Positions 12,461 to 26,104 of a stretch of 64,000 nt of DNA are shown here, one piece after another. The first letter of the stretch is position 1. The number at the start of each line of letters is the position of its first letter. Source of the stretch: Sipunculus nudus (Eukaryota > Annelida > Sipuncula > Golfingiida > Sipunculidae); NCBI GenBank assembly GCA_026874595.1, contig CM049311.1, positions 17,445,676 through 17,509,675 on the forward strand, written 5' to 3'. Under the pieces are notes generated by a model, which did no database searches, was not told the DNA's origin, and saw only the letters and a list, made by a program, of their open reading frames with translations. Position numbers and translations under genes: made by a program.

Positions 12461-13312
12461 GTCATACAAATGATAGAAAACCGACAATATGTTCGTCAAC
12501 TAGTCTATCCGTCTGTCTAACATTTCAACTGCCGGCAAGAGCTCGACCTATGATCGTCTAGTTTATGTCAGTGTAGCTGACCTTTCACCAAAAGTCAACA
12601 GCAGGATATTATGAAGAATATAAAACAATTTAGCTCCGTGTACGTTCAACAGTAAGTTAATTTAATAACACGAGAAATGATCGAAAGAAAACACTTATAA
12701 TTTCAGGATATTTTACTAATATGTGAAGGTTTTCAACATTACCTTTAAAATGATGACTGTCTTTAGAAGATGTCAATATGATATGAAATTTTTAGCATGG
12801 TATACTTACCTTTAATCCCGCTACATATGAAACTTGATTTTAGTTGACATGGGTGTACACATAGTTTCCAGCCGGGTGCACTCCGGTTTAAAACAGAACA
12901 ATGTCCGGAATATTTTGGTTCTTATGTGTCCCATAAGGAATTATTTCCCGGTTAACAGAAAATATTACTGTTAAAACGGGGATGATATCTTGTCCGTTTT
13001 GAGAAATATCGTGCATTAGGTTAATTTCCCGTTACAAAAGTGTTTATCATTTTGCAAGCGTTGTATGTAGTAATGGAGATAACTGAACCAAGAGTATAGT
13101 CTGTAAGAGTTTGTATCATACTGAACTTTTGGCGATTACAAATGAGATGAGTGTAAGTAGGTAAAACGCAGGAAAGACAGTAAATATCCAACGTCTTACA
13201 AATTAATGAATTTTCAACCACAAACATATTTTAAATAACATTATAAAAAAATAAGGACAAGGTGGATAAAGTGAAGAACAAATTAAGTTTACCATTACCA
13301 TAATACATTTAA

Positions 13313-13520
13313 TCTGCTGGTTCCCAGTCATTTCTTCTTAAGCCAATCCATAATTTGACACAATACATTTTTCTAGGACTGCCTCTGATAGTAGATCCAG
13401 GAAACACAGCCAGCCACCACTCTTCCTGAGAACCGTAGGCTCGTGCCTGATACCACGTCATATCCTCACAGAGGTATACGACGTAAGGCACAGTCGGGAG
13501 GAACTTGTTACATTTGCAGT
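13313..13520 (-). pseudogene. Antisense CTLD-like fragment
   Basis: On the minus strand an open frame reads D-C-G-D-C-K-C-N-K-F, then CEDMTWYQARAYGSQEEWWL and KLWIGLRRNDWEPAD before a stop. MTW-x-QARAY followed by a W and then LWIGL is the order seen in the first half of a CTLD. The Cys expected after ARAY is Gly, the insert between the helices is unusual, and a TAA ends the frame where a donor to the second half should be. An acceptor is possible at about 13520 (minus strand GTGTAG). It is most likely a dying or dead lectin exon on the strand opposite to the main gene. Confidence 0.45.
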
Positions 13521-13628
13521 CGCCACAGTCTACACTTAGTTGAAATCAAAATAGTATCCATGGGATATAACAATGATTATAAACAATAACAAACACTTGC
13601 TGTCTCTATATGTTAAATATAATTCATA

Positions 13629-13629
<1 letters not shown>

Positions 13630-13668
<39 letters not shown>
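13630..13668. repeat. (TA)n microsatellite
   Basis: About 36 bp of TA repeat between the two antisense CTLD fragments. Confidence 0.9.
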
Positions 13669-13966
13669 CATAATATATAATACCTAAAACATATATATAT
13701 ATAATACGAATTCGAACAGTTTTGACAGTTCTGCGATTTTCTACAAAACATACCTTGAATTTCGCACAGAAGTACACTAATTTTGTCGTTACACTGGACC
13801 TTATGATCTCTTGTTTCTTTGGTACATATATGCTACAATCTCCATCTTTTGTTTTCACAAATACACTTGTATACGAATGTATTTTTATATTGATTTTTGA
13901 TAGAAATCACTAGCTTTCTATAAAGGGACAATCAAGACAAATGACCAAACTCCAACCTAGTGTTCC

Positions 13967-14152
13967 GTCCACCTTAGTCCAGCCTGGTAGTCGGTTTTCC
14001 TTAGTAAAACCCACACAGACGCCATTTCCTTCTCAATGGCCAATCCGGATACAACATGAACGTCACCTAGGTTATGGACTTCAGGCGGTTCAAGACCTTG
14101 TGACCGACAACAAGAATCATCTTCATCCCAAGTCAGGGGTTGCATACACTGA
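13967..14152 (-). pseudogene. Second antisense CTLD-like fragment
   Basis: The minus strand encodes Q-C-M-Q-P followed by LTWDEDDSCCRSQGLEPPEV and then LAIEKEMASVWV, ending in a TAG soon afterwards. LTW-DE-xxS-x-C-RSQG followed by SVWV matches CTLD helix 1 through strand 2. No clear donor precedes the stop, and no partner for the C-terminal half was found. With the fragment at 13313-13520 it suggests one or two minus-strand CTLD copies nested in the intron of the + strand lectin. Confidence 0.45.
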
Positions 14153-16719
14153 TCTTTAACATATGTAACACATATATGCCATACGCAGGAGAATACTTAT
14201 TTCGCATGGTTTATTTAGTATGACATCATTTATTTGAACTTGCCAGTGGACTGACGGACAGCATGAACATATAAATTAATGAAAGGGAATGTATTGAGCA
14301 ATCGGCAATGGGTGGAACACGTAGGCGTTTCCTTGTGCTGGTTAGGTGGTTTGAAATAAAAGCATCCAGAAACGGTGATTGAGAAGACCCTGCTGTGAGA
14401 AGGCCCTGCTGTAATGAGAGCCTCCTGTGAAAAGAGATCGCCGATATATTTGGCAAAAGAAGAGATCATAGATTTTGTATGGTTCAGGTTGGCCAAGTAC
14501 TTTCCCGAAATGAATTCTCGTGCGAAACCAGTTTCCGAAGCCGAAGTCAGTAACTTCAATGGCCCACAGAAAAGTTACATGATGTGAAGTTTATGGTGGA
14601 CCACAGTTAAGCCATTCACTCTCTTCCAACTAACAAAGCATTAATAACATCCCCATGAAGCCACCAAAAATGAAAAGTGTGCCAGCAACTGTTCGAGTTA
14701 TCCTGTACATATAAAAAGCTCACAACATAGGTGTGACACCACCACCTATAAAAAAAACAAAGGCAAACGTAGTTACTGCAACAATTTTAGAGGCCGTCAT
14801 TGGGACATTACAGATGTAAATGCAAGGATAAGCCAGGACAGAGTACATTGAAGAGTCACAGTAAAGGATAAAAAATTATCTAGACATCCCTCCTCCGGTC
14901 GGATCGAGCAAGATCTCCAGAGACTAAACAGCAAGTGATGAAAGAGTTCCTTTGGTGATACGCGACATAATATACAATGGCGCTGGATGTATGAATACAC
15001 ACAGATGACCTTGGTGAGTTTTCGTCATTTTTGTCCTTTGTAATACACGTATTTTCTAACATATATCAGGTTATGAGTTGGTGTTCTAAACCAGCCCAAG
15101 GATGGATTATATGGTGCGCCACTTGTTTCCTGTTTCCGTACATGATAAGGCCACGTACATTTATGCCATACATAGAGCTGACATGAAACACTACGGCATA
15201 TGTTCTTTCTAAAGAAGAGCATGGCTATTGAGATAAATTACTTATACTTATTGTGACCTCATTTTTTTCACGCAAATGAATACGATATGTTGCTTATACA
15301 CATTTTCACGAATGTTAGATATATCATGGGTGGTTATATTTTATATACTGATATGTTTTGTGTTGCATCTAAATGCACTATTTCTCTACTGTTGCTTTAC
15401 GACATATATTTAACCTCGACTCATGGAGTTAACTTTCTTAGGAAAGTGATTGCCTTTTTTATCATTCGAAGCGCTCTTTGTGATAAATCAGAATCGTAAC
15501 ACACATCTGACGATTATATGTAGAATATTTGGCTGTGGTGTATCTTAAAGTATGAAGATCTTAGAGTTGGTACTTGTGAAATTGGCAACGTCGGAAAAGA
15601 ACATGACGAAATTGAAGATCGGGTTCTTTATACATTTCATGGAGAGAACGTATACCCCCGCTTCAACCAGCCACGTTCTTCCTCAGCTCCGTTTCGGCCC
15701 TTTGACATTAGAGAGTCTACGACAAGCGTACTAGCTGTCAGAGTACCCGTTAACATCCTTCAGCGAGGAACACACTTAAAGCTCTATGAGGATGCAACTA
15801 TTTTCGTAATTTCTGACAAAGCCTCTTTGCCTACAATTACGCTGTCACTTGACATAAATCAGACCAATCGTAAACTAATTTAGCATACTTTCTCACAACT
15901 TCTAACATGAGCGAGGACATTTTCGTTTTAACTCATCATATTGGTAAATTTTTCCGTATGATTGTTGAATTTCTGACCGCATGAATATAAGCATGGCTCG
16001 CACGAGTAACTGAAAGCAGCTTCCTTGTAGGCAATACAGAATTATTTTTAACATAGAGACGGAATTTCAGTGTAGGATGTGCGTTAACATATATATTATT
16101 TTGTGTCAATTTATCATTCGTAGCCAAATGGGCTGTTTACCACGATATGAATGCAACATGATGAAGGGCACTGCGATGCATTCCACGTTATGGCTGTATC
16201 ACGACTGAAGTTATGCTTATCAGCCAAATATAAATTGCTACTGAGTCACGGCCACGTGCTTCTGCGACCTTCAATTATGTAGTGAAACCTCGACTTTACA
16301 TTTTGATCATTACAGTGTCAATAGTGTTTGAGACGACAATGGTTTAGAGCTCATGAAATCAGACCTGTGTTCATTTTTTTCTTTCTTATTTAAGTTTACC
16401 TTTAGTTTAAGTCAGATAATTCATTACAGATGGTATAAAATTGCACATTTCTTTTACATTATCTCTTTTATTCCCACAGAACAGTTCTTTCAATGTCAAA
16501 TATGTTATCTATGTGACTATATGACGTAAGTCATATGGATCAAACCATGCAAAAATGCGTTTGCCATAAAGAGTGGCATTAATAACACGCACATGCCATT
16601 CAGAGGATATTTAGTGTTTTTATTTTTTTATTGTTTCAGGTTAAATAAAGACTACGAGGACTTCTATCGAACGTGCTTCTACATGATTGGTTCGAAAAAA
16701 AAGATATCAGAGTAAAAAA

Positions 16720-18530
16720 TTTCCGACGGGGCCAAACATAAATAACCCTAAGCAAATTGCAAGCAATTATTCTATGGTGATTTTTGTTCTTTAGGATGAC
16801 TTAACAAATATCAAAAGTTTATCATAACTCCCGGAAGTTTGTTTTTCAAAATAGCAACGACGTTGACCGCCAAGCCCCTCAGATGACCATAAATCATTTA
16901 GTATTCATCACAGAGTTGTAATTTTATATCTGCTTCTAGGTTCAGAAATCTATTGGGACCAATAAAACATCATTACATATTTATATTACTGGCAAATCTA
17001 AGATTGCGTCAAAAATGGCAACAAAGCCCTTAAAAAAGATAACAACTCCTTTATTTTTGATCATAGAGTTGTAAATTTGGTTTCTACCACCATGTTCTTG
17101 GGGTCCAGAAATCCATTGGAACCAACATAAACATAATTCCGTATTTATATTACTGTCAACTCCAAAATGGCGTCCAAATGGCTGCCAAGTCCTTAAAAAT
17201 TGCCATAAGTCATTTTTCACCATGGAGTATTGGTATCTACTCCTACATTTTTTTGGTTTGTGAATCCTTGGAAACCAAATAACGCATTGCCGTGTATTCA
17301 TTTGCCTGGCAAATCAGAGATTGCTAAAAATGGCTACTTATTACTTCTTTTACAGTCACAGTTTTATTGCCGTAATTGTGGTGTTAATAACTATTCTTTC
17401 AAGGGTCAAAATGTTGCCGGGAGATAAAAAAAAAAGGTTCAAGCCTGAATCAGTTGGTAAACTACACACCCAAGATAGCAAACAAAATGGCCGCCAATTA
17501 ATCTTATATTTATATAGTTAGAGGCAGTTAATGTTTATTGTCTTGCATATTTTTTTTTAGTCTGTCTCTAGGTTTTAGGGTGTACAAATAAAGACAATAC
17601 AATGTATTATCTGGTAATCATGTAACCTAAACTATCAAATATTACATTCAAATTGGCAACCTATGCACTGGAAAAATGTAAGACAGTTCTAAGACAGTGA
17701 AATTAAGTGGAGAATAGAACATACCGAAGGTCCTTGGAGAAAACAAGTAAATTAAAATGTGATGTAAGGGATGGAACTCGAAGGTCCGGAACTCTGATCT
17801 GTACATGAGGTCAAGTCTCGATATCACGGCCAATGGTTGATCATTCTCCTTCTGTATACACCCTTTTTTTTTGGGGGGGGGATTTTAACGATGATAATAT
17901 TGACAAAAAGTTTTGAAAGCATTCCTTAGGCCTTCCTTGCATTCTTTTGCCTGACCTGAGTTCAAGATGTAGGAGTTGCTATAGATGAATATGTAATCTA
18001 ATATGTACACCCTTTTTTTGGGGGGGGGGGGATTTTAACGATGATAATATTGACAAAAAGTTTTGAAAGCATTCCTTAGGCCTTCCTTGCATTCTTTTGC
18101 CTGACCTGAGTTCAAGATGTAGGAGTTGCTATAAATGAATATGTAATCTAAATAATGTGATCAGCAGCCATTTTGACGTCATCTTTGATATGCCAGTCAC
18201 AGCGATGCTCTATTTGGTTTTAATTGATTCACAAACCAATAAAGGTAAAAGAAGATACATTGATTGCAACTCTGTGATGAAAACAAAGGTTTTGTCAGCA
18301 ACATAAATACGTGATGATGTTCGGTTCCAATGGATATCTGAACCCCCAAAATCATAGTTGTAGATACCCCAAAAACATCTCTATGATGAAAACTGAATAA
18401 TTTATAGCCAGCTGAGGGGCTTGGTGGCCAACGTGCTCAGGAAATCATCATAAAACAATTTCTTGCAATTTGTTTGAGGTGTAGCTATATTCAATATTTT
18501 GACCCGTCCACTAAGGTTTGTCTGTGACAA
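16720..18530. mobile_element. Foldback-like element with satellite arms
   Basis: The left arm (about 16720-17345) holds about three diverged copies of a unit of roughly 170 bp marked by CA(C/T)AGAGTTGTAA, GG(T/G)TC.(A/G)AAATC.(A/T)TTGG and (A/C)AAATGGC. The right arm (about 18160-18530) carries the same unit in reverse complement, for example AACTCTGTGATGAAAACAAA and GCAGCCATTTTGACGTCA, ending in a shared TTGCAATTTG...GACCCGTC segment. Such long inverted arms with internal repeats resemble foldback elements. No transposase is visible in the middle. Confidence 0.6.
17857..18150 (+). repeat. 149-bp direct duplication with poly-T/poly-G start
   Basis: Two adjacent copies begin TACACCC, run through a poly-T and poly-G tract of different length, then share GATTTTAACGATGATAATAT through ATGAATATGTAATCTA with a single visible base change (ATAGATG against ATAAATG). 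The near identity implies a recent event. Confidence 0.9.
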
Positions 18531-21500
18531 AAATAAATTGTATTTTTTCAGTTTCCCATGGTTCAGGTTTTATTCATAATTTTAGAATTATCTCCAGGTC
18601 ACCTTCTGAGGAAAGCCCAAAGCTAAGTTTAAAAGGGTTTGATCGAAATCTTCTGCGATCCCCATAGCATTGACCGTTATGTGATCTTTTCAGAGATTTT
18701 TGTTGATCGAGAAACAAACAATGCACTGACAATTAAACTGCTATGATGTTAGGTGCTAATTTTTTTCCCTAGAGAAGGTCTGACTGATTTAATGAAGACC
18801 ACCATATGACGTCTATTGGCAATACAGGCAGAATTTCTCTATCAACTTAACAAACACACTTAACATTAAAACGTTTCAAGGTCACGGGGCCTAAGGTGCA
18901 TGGCATGCAGTGTCACCACCTGGCGGGAAGGAGAGTAAAAATACGGGTTCGACTGATAGACGAAAGGACCAATATCTGTATTTTAAACATTGGTTAGTTA
19001 TATTTAAAGATGATAGTTTTTGTTGATATAGACTATGTTTGCCTAGATACATGTGTACAATAAACAGTTAAGTAAAATATAAAAATAAAATAATAGAAAA
19101 TATGGATAGAAGCTACTTAATTATATATTCTAAATAAGTTAAAATAAAAGTTGTACATTTAAAAATGCTCGAGGCTAAATAATTAAGTAGCACACTGTAT
19201 AAAGTGGTAAATACAGTTGCAAATATCATTCTTTGAATTTACAACATAATATATTTTGTTATTTTTGAATCGATGGACTATACCTCCACCACCACCGACG
19301 CCATCTACAAACACTCAATAGAACTAAACAAGACAGACTTACAGTTACACATATATAGGTCATACATGTATTCAAATGAGAAATCAAGTCCATATCTATA
19401 AGGGACATATGGAAGAATATACATGGATCGGATGTCTCACAAAGACAATTGATAATTTTACTGGCCCAATTGATTATAGATGATAGATTAACGTTGGTGA
19501 TAATGATACGAGAAAACAATATAAGTTCCAGCCAGAATGAAAATGTGATTAATTACACAAACTTATCCATTCGGGTTACATTTCAGGGCGCGAAATAACG
19601 TTGACAGAATCTAGATGATGAAAGTGAGCTTCCGTAGGAGGGTACTGTCCAATATAAGGTCCAAGATAAGATTTCTCCTGTCATCTAGGTACTCCAAACA
19701 AGTTAGCCTCACTACATATATATTGCCCTGGTAACGAAATGGCTTAAGATCTTTGGTGATGTCAATATTTCTTAATGCTCCCGATGTAAGGATCAGCCCA
19801 ATTTAGTAAGCAATATCTGATATGATTGTTAAATTGAGTGTGGTTATCATCGCCATTAGGAAAGGTTTTATGTGTCGTTTTAACTAAAATTATAAAATCA
19901 ATATATTGGTATATCCTTACAAATAGAGACAAATATAGCCTATAGATCGAATATATGCATTTAGACGGATTTTTTATATATAAAAGTCATCTATTTTATC
20001 AATATTCTGAAACGATGTCCATTTAATATTAGTGACAATTCATGAATCAAATATTGTAACAGAAAAAGAGTGTATATGGTACTGCGATAAATTATGTTAT
20101 GAAATTATATTGTTAAGAGTCTTTACAGTTTGTATTTTTTAGGATAAAGCTTAGGTTATTAGCTCCCATGGCTCATCCGAAGACCTGTTTGTTCCTGGTA
20201 TTCCTTCGAGTTCCAGCTCAGTCTTACCGCTTTTTGTGTTAGAAGTTTAAGCCCAGCTTTTGGCTGGAGATGGGTAGTTTTTTCTGATATTGATTTTATG
20301 TTAGATTTTCAGTTGGAGAATGGTGATGTAAATGTGCACTCGTTGACGAGTAGCAGCAAATGGCCCGCTTGTCTAGTTCCGAGAGGCTCAATTCCGGATC
20401 GCCCTCCCTTTCTACATCAGTGTCTTTGGTTCACGAAACAACGTCAACTGGATCACTAAAAAGCCATATTAGTTTCCAAACAGTGGACCCCCTTGTTTTA
20501 ATTAAGATCAAACTTGCATTTTAGTTTTGTTTTGTAACATTGTTAAAAATTGTTTTTTGGATGGTAATTGACACAGAGTTAAAGTTAATATTTATTAAAT
20601 ATAATGATTTGGCAATCAGTCCTAAAAGTTCACCGTCATGCGGAAAAGCAGCATAGGTCTTAAGGCCGCTTTGGTGTATAAATATTTAAGACAACGTTGT
20701 ATCCGACCCAGTTAATAACTTAGCACCACCGTGTTTCTGTGTCAAGCTTCTATTTTAATCGTTGGTTGCTTGCAAGAATATAATAAAATCAATCAGTCAT
20801 ACGTGGACTCAGGTGATGTTTTTAAAGATGCCAGAGAGATACAACACAATTTTACCGGAGTTGTTTATAGGACCGGGGTCGTTTATAGGGATGTTTTGCC
20901 TAAAACTGTGATATATGGAGACGCTAATCCTATCTAAAATGTTTATACCCGACAACGAACACGAGTGGATGAGATTTACTAATATATCCTCTGTGGACTG
21001 GTTGATATTGTATTAAACCCTACTCCGATTTTAACCATTACACGGCCTAAATGTATCCGAGTTGTTTATTCCACAACGGAAGGCCAACCAGCTTACTCCC
21101 ATACAAGCTCTGACATTTTTTTGCGCGTTTACTTATCTGTTTAAGGATAGATGATTAACTGTAATGCGTTATATATATGACCGAATGTTTATAATATTAC
21201 AATAATGTTTTATCCTTGTATGAGATGACACCATAACTTGTTTGGGAAATCTAACAACAACCCTTTAAAGTAATTATATACGTAATTTTTTACTAACACT
21301 CGACTGGTCGCCTATTAAAGTAGTCTCAGAACTAATTAAGCTAAACTATAAATCAGTTAGTCTACACTTATGAGACTTTTCATCTCTTGATGCCTTCCCT
21401 CATGGATGAACGAACGAATGAAGCATGAATAAATGAGCGAATTTGTAAGAAAAAAAAACAGAAAAAACCCGAATGTATTCAGATAATATACAGGTTTAAA

Positions 21501-21951
21501 ACGGTGATTATTTGTAATTATCATATCACAAGAACTAGCATTATAAATTGTCTGTCGCAGGCTGTTTACTGAAATCAAATGTATACAAAAATCGATTTAT
21601 AATATAGCCATATAAGGTGTAAAGCCAAGCATGAAATAGAAACCTTTATTTTTACAAATAAAAATATCTGACGCCAAGTGGCAGATTAGGCTTAATATGT
21701 TGCTCGATTTGTTAAACATAACATAAATACGTTTCCTGGAAGGTAACGATTTTTGCATATTTGGTGGCAACTTGGGGGATGGGGTTAGGTGGGGGGCCAG
21801 AGGAGAAATGACTCTACATTAGGTTGTAGTCGTGCAATCTTAGATAGGTTAAATGTTATAAAGCAAAACATAACTTGTAACTGAAAGCATGACGCTGAAC
21901 TATGAGTTTCTTCCTGGTTTTTGTTTGGTTAGGTCGATAAATTTATGTATA

Positions 21952-21952
<1 letters not shown>

Positions 21953-22015
<63 letters not shown>
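21953..22015. repeat. (TA)n microsatellite
   Basis: About 60 bp of TA repeat. Confidence 0.95.
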
Positions 22016-22017
<2 letters not shown>

Positions 22018-22697
22018 AAACGGGACGCTCTCTCTTCATACACAATCTTATAATAACAAAGAAGTGTGTGGTTATGGTTCACTGTTCACTGACGAACTGA
22101 AGAACAAAAAAACAGAGCGTTCACGGCGTTTTCCCGATACGAAGTCTGAGGTTTGAATGGCGCAATAGTGTAATTCATGTCTGCACATGGTCAGTGTTAG
22201 GTGTTTATACTAAACTAAGGTTATAAACCTGGTGAAAAATTCATCTTCCCGCCAAGGACATAGATCTTTATTCGATATATGTACCGTAAGTAAATTAGGG
22301 GTGTAATTTGGACTCGGCCAGTTTAATTTCTGATAGGATATAGTTGTTTGCGACCTGACGAGTGAAACAATAGGGGGAAAAAGAATGAATACAGTATATC
22401 CATACCTTCTTTCGGTGGTATTAACGCTTCCTCATAGTTCCTGAAAGACTTATTCTTCTTGCATTCCTTGAGTGATGTCTTTTCTGAAAGGATATATATG
22501 TGTGAGTACGTGTGTGTGACAGAACCTAAGTTTTTCAGTACTTTAAAGAAATATAATGCATTTACACGAAGTTCTATTAGTTGCACAAACGCCCTTAATA
22601 AATTGAACAGACATACACTGGAGGTCCAAGAAATCATTATATATTTTGCCGCCTGTTGGATTTTATACTTTAAGAAAAACCTAGTTTCGGGGATGAA

Positions 22698-22699
<2 letters not shown>

Positions 22700-22760
<61 letters not shown>
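22700..22760. repeat. (TA)n microsatellite
   Basis: About 60 bp of TA repeat. Confidence 0.95.
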
Positions 22761-22763
<3 letters not shown>

Positions 22764-24879
22764 CTGTAGTCATTGTCGATCGTTTTGTTATCCAGATTGA
22801 GTATGAAAAAAGTAGTAAATCACATATAAGAAGGAAGATTAAATTATTTAGGAAGCTTTATTGTGTCAATGTCGGCTCTTAGAAATCTGAGCCATTCAAA
22901 ATGTCATAACGACATATTCAGTGGAAAGTTTCATAATATCGCCTTATGAAATACAGACAATATTTCATAACACCTTTAAACAGTTTAGCAAGTTTTAAAA
23001 TAAAATTTCATTAAGAATTGACGTTACAATTGGATTGAGGACACATCGATACCTCTCCTTGTGGTGCATATAAAGGTTTTCTCTAATTAACAAGACTTTA
23101 CTCTCAGTTTCCAGCTTGATTTAGTCTGATCTATCACAGAACAATGTTCAGATTCAATTGGTTCTTGCTGATCCCATACAGCAAATCATTCTTTATATAC
23201 AGAGAAAAGAATAAGTTAAACTAAGTAGGTTTTGCATGATACTTCTATTCTATAGATAGATAATTTTTAAACAGGTGGGATAATCTAATTTTCCATCTAA
23301 GCTACCCGCTACTTCATATGTGTTGATATCGTTTTCCAAGATAAATATACCTATATAATTTGAATAAAAATTATGGAATTGTATCTGCCAAATGAGGTGT
23401 TTTATGACAGATATAATTTATATTAAATACAAATTATATATCATTTGTGTGAGAGTTAAGACTAAAATCAAAGTTAATATTTAATACTACTGAAAATTAG
23501 CCTAGATCTACAATTTACGGAGGGGTAAAGTGTTCAGCACAACAAGACTAGAACAGTCTCAACATATATGTAACCCTCGATTCAGAGCATTGAACAGGGT
23601 TAACAGTGTTACCATAGCTCAAAAAAATACAAGGGCACTGTAATAGCTCCATGGCGGACAGCTCATCAGAGGTTTTACAAACTTAAACAGTTGTCAGTAG
23701 CCCCACCAATAAGCATCCGAAACACATATCAGACATGTCTCCACGTAGGAAGGTTCCCGAACCATTAAGCAACACAAAATAGAAATTGTTTGCTTGTATT
23801 ATGTTTGGGCACCTTCAACTTTTAAGCTTTACAACAGGATTTACCTTGATTTCAAAAGTATTGTCTGAGGCATAATGTTCAATTTCCCCGCAAAACGGTT
23901 ATTCTTTGATTGTTGATTTCATGTGTGAACTTTGTGATAACTCTGCTCGATCTAAATCATTACCGTAATGACATTTGCTTGTCTAGGTTGTTTATTTGAG
24001 AGTCTAGGTTTGAGAAACCCTCTAAATGATGTGGATATTAAGAAGATACTCGCATATTTAGCTGAATCTGGTACTAAGAGGCCGCTTGGTTGCACCAAAC
24101 GGATGCCTGCATGTGTGTTCATTTTTTAATTGTTTAAGTCATAGGAGGATAATCAGTCACTGCCATTGGATTAAATCAGACCTAAGGACAAATCTGTTAG
24201 CTTTGTCATTCATAACTAAATCTTCAGGTTTAGCTCCTAGAAGTGCAATGTCTAACAATGTTTACAGTAAGAGTAGTTCTTTGTTGTTTACAAGAGATCA
24301 GATTTCCTTTCAGCAGGATGGATCGTTGTCAATGTTATCTTTTTTTGGTATAATAGTTTTTGGTATGTTCAAGTTGGTGTTAAACATGACACAGCCATGC
24401 AGATAGCAAGGTAAAAACTCAGGAGGTATTTTATAATAGACACGTTTATCCGACGGCACCAGGCTTCACAAATGATGTAGGTCGGTTCAGAGGTACTAAT
24501 TAAAATTCTTGATTTAAATATTATATTTTCTCTCTCAACATAGGCATTTGTTATTTTGTATGATTAGTTTAATAAATATATATGCAGTGTGACGTATGTT
24601 TTGTTCCAACTTATTATAGTCACACCTGTATTTGAGTCATATCTTTGTCGTGTTACGACATACCGATTTACGTCATTACACTTAAATTGGCACTTACGTC
24701 TTTCCAAAGCGCAGTATTGTAACTATACATTACATTCCCGTGATTTCTGGGAATTTCGGGGGAGCTCAAAGTAAATGTGTACTTTGGACGAGTATACTCA
24801 TTTGTAATTTTGTATAATTTGTTTAATAAATATATATGACGTGTGACGTAAGTTTTATACCAACTAAATAGATTATAAA

Positions 24880-26104
24880 AAAAGCTAATGATAGCTTAAA
24901 TCTTTTCTTTTCTGGCTTATCTTATAATAATTTAAGTTTTGGAACATCATTAATCCACTGGAGACACTTTTGTTTAAAATGAGCTGGAATTTTTAGTATA
25001 AAATAACGGATGGTTGACCGGACCTATTTCTATGTATAGCGGTATCCGTCAAGGAAGACCCTTTCAGCTTTGATATTTATTTTGGCCATTGAAAAATTAT
25101 CTATTCAAATAAAACCAAATAAACAAGTATTAAATATCAGTTTAAAAATTAGCGTTTAATGTGCACCTATTATACAATACGCAGATGAACCTGTTCTTCT
25201 ATTGGATGATTTCTGTTCATTAAAGACGGCTTAAAAGGTCATTGAAGATATTGGTATTGTTTCTGGGCTAAGTCTAAACAGTAAAAAAACAGGAGCATTA
25301 TCAGATTCTTTAATGTATTATAATGAGCTGGAATTTTTAGTATAAAATAACGGATGGTTGACCGGACCTATTTCTATGTATAGCGGTATCCGTCAAGGAA
25401 GACCCTTTCAGCTTTGATATTTATTTTGGCCATTGAAAAATTATCTATTCAAATAAAACCAAATAAACAAGTATTAAATATCAGTTTAAAAATTAGCGTT
25501 TAATGTGCACCTATTATACAATACGCAGATGAACCTGTTCTTCTATTGGATGATTTCTGTTCATTAAAGACGGCTTAAAAGGTCATTGAAGATATTGGTA
25601 TTGTTTCTGGGCTAAGTCTAAACAGGAAAAAAACAGGAGCATTATCAGATTCTTTAATGTATTATAATGTGGCATTAACATCTAAATGGAATACGCAATT
25701 CTTTAGTGATGGCGGATGGTAAAATGATTTAGGAGCCTTATATTATAGAAGTTTGTGTAAAAGATTTCTACTAAACGATAGTTAGAGAGAAAATAAATTT
25801 TAAAATATTGAAAACATATCTTTTTTTTATCAAAATGTGTTGTTTTCATGAATGCAAAGACAAACAAAATATCATGAATAGCAAAACTGAGGTGGGATGC
25901 TATAGGTTGTTTATTTATAAACAGCTGTGTTTACCTATTAACAGTTGGATTGAGGCAGGATTCGTCTTTGTCAAAAATTTTTATGATGAATATGGTAAGT
26001 TCATCACGGCTGATAAAGTAATGTTATCCCAGAAGAACAAATCTAACAGGATATGTGAATATTTAATCACGGAAAATGTTTTCAAGCAATTGTTTTCAGT
26101 GTAA
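24880..26104 (+). mobile_element. Degraded non-LTR retrotransposon ORF2 fragment
   Basis: Pieces of reverse transcriptase can be read on the + strand across several frames: NNGWLTGPISMYSGIRQG (the G-I-R-Q-G-C-P motif, here with R for C), FWPLK.YLF, QYADEPVLLLDDF (the catalytic Y-A-D-D with E replacing the second D) and IGIVSGLSLNSKKTGAL. From 25808 an open frame of 98 codons contains PINSWIEAG and FYDEYGKFIT, like the region C-terminal to RT in L1/Tx1-type LINEs. Stops and frameshifts show that it is dead. The RT part is present twice because of the duplication listed separately. Clade assignment within LINEs is a guess. Confidence 0.7.
24978..25665 (+). repeat. 344-bp tandem duplication inside the LINE fragment
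   Basis: The segment starting AATGAGCTGGAATTTTTAGT recurs 344 bp later, and I can see only one base difference (AACAGTAAA against AACAGGAAA). The junction TATTATAATG is shared by both ends. This is either very recent or an assembly artefact. Confidence 0.92.

Noticed and set aside
20731-20937. 68-codon open frame with a repeated VVYR motif
   Set aside because: The motif comes from a local GTTTATAG duplication; no domain or splice signals.
24086-24406. 106-codon open frame upstream of the LINE fragment
   Set aside because: No RT, endonuclease or other motif, low complexity and no splice context; likely chance.
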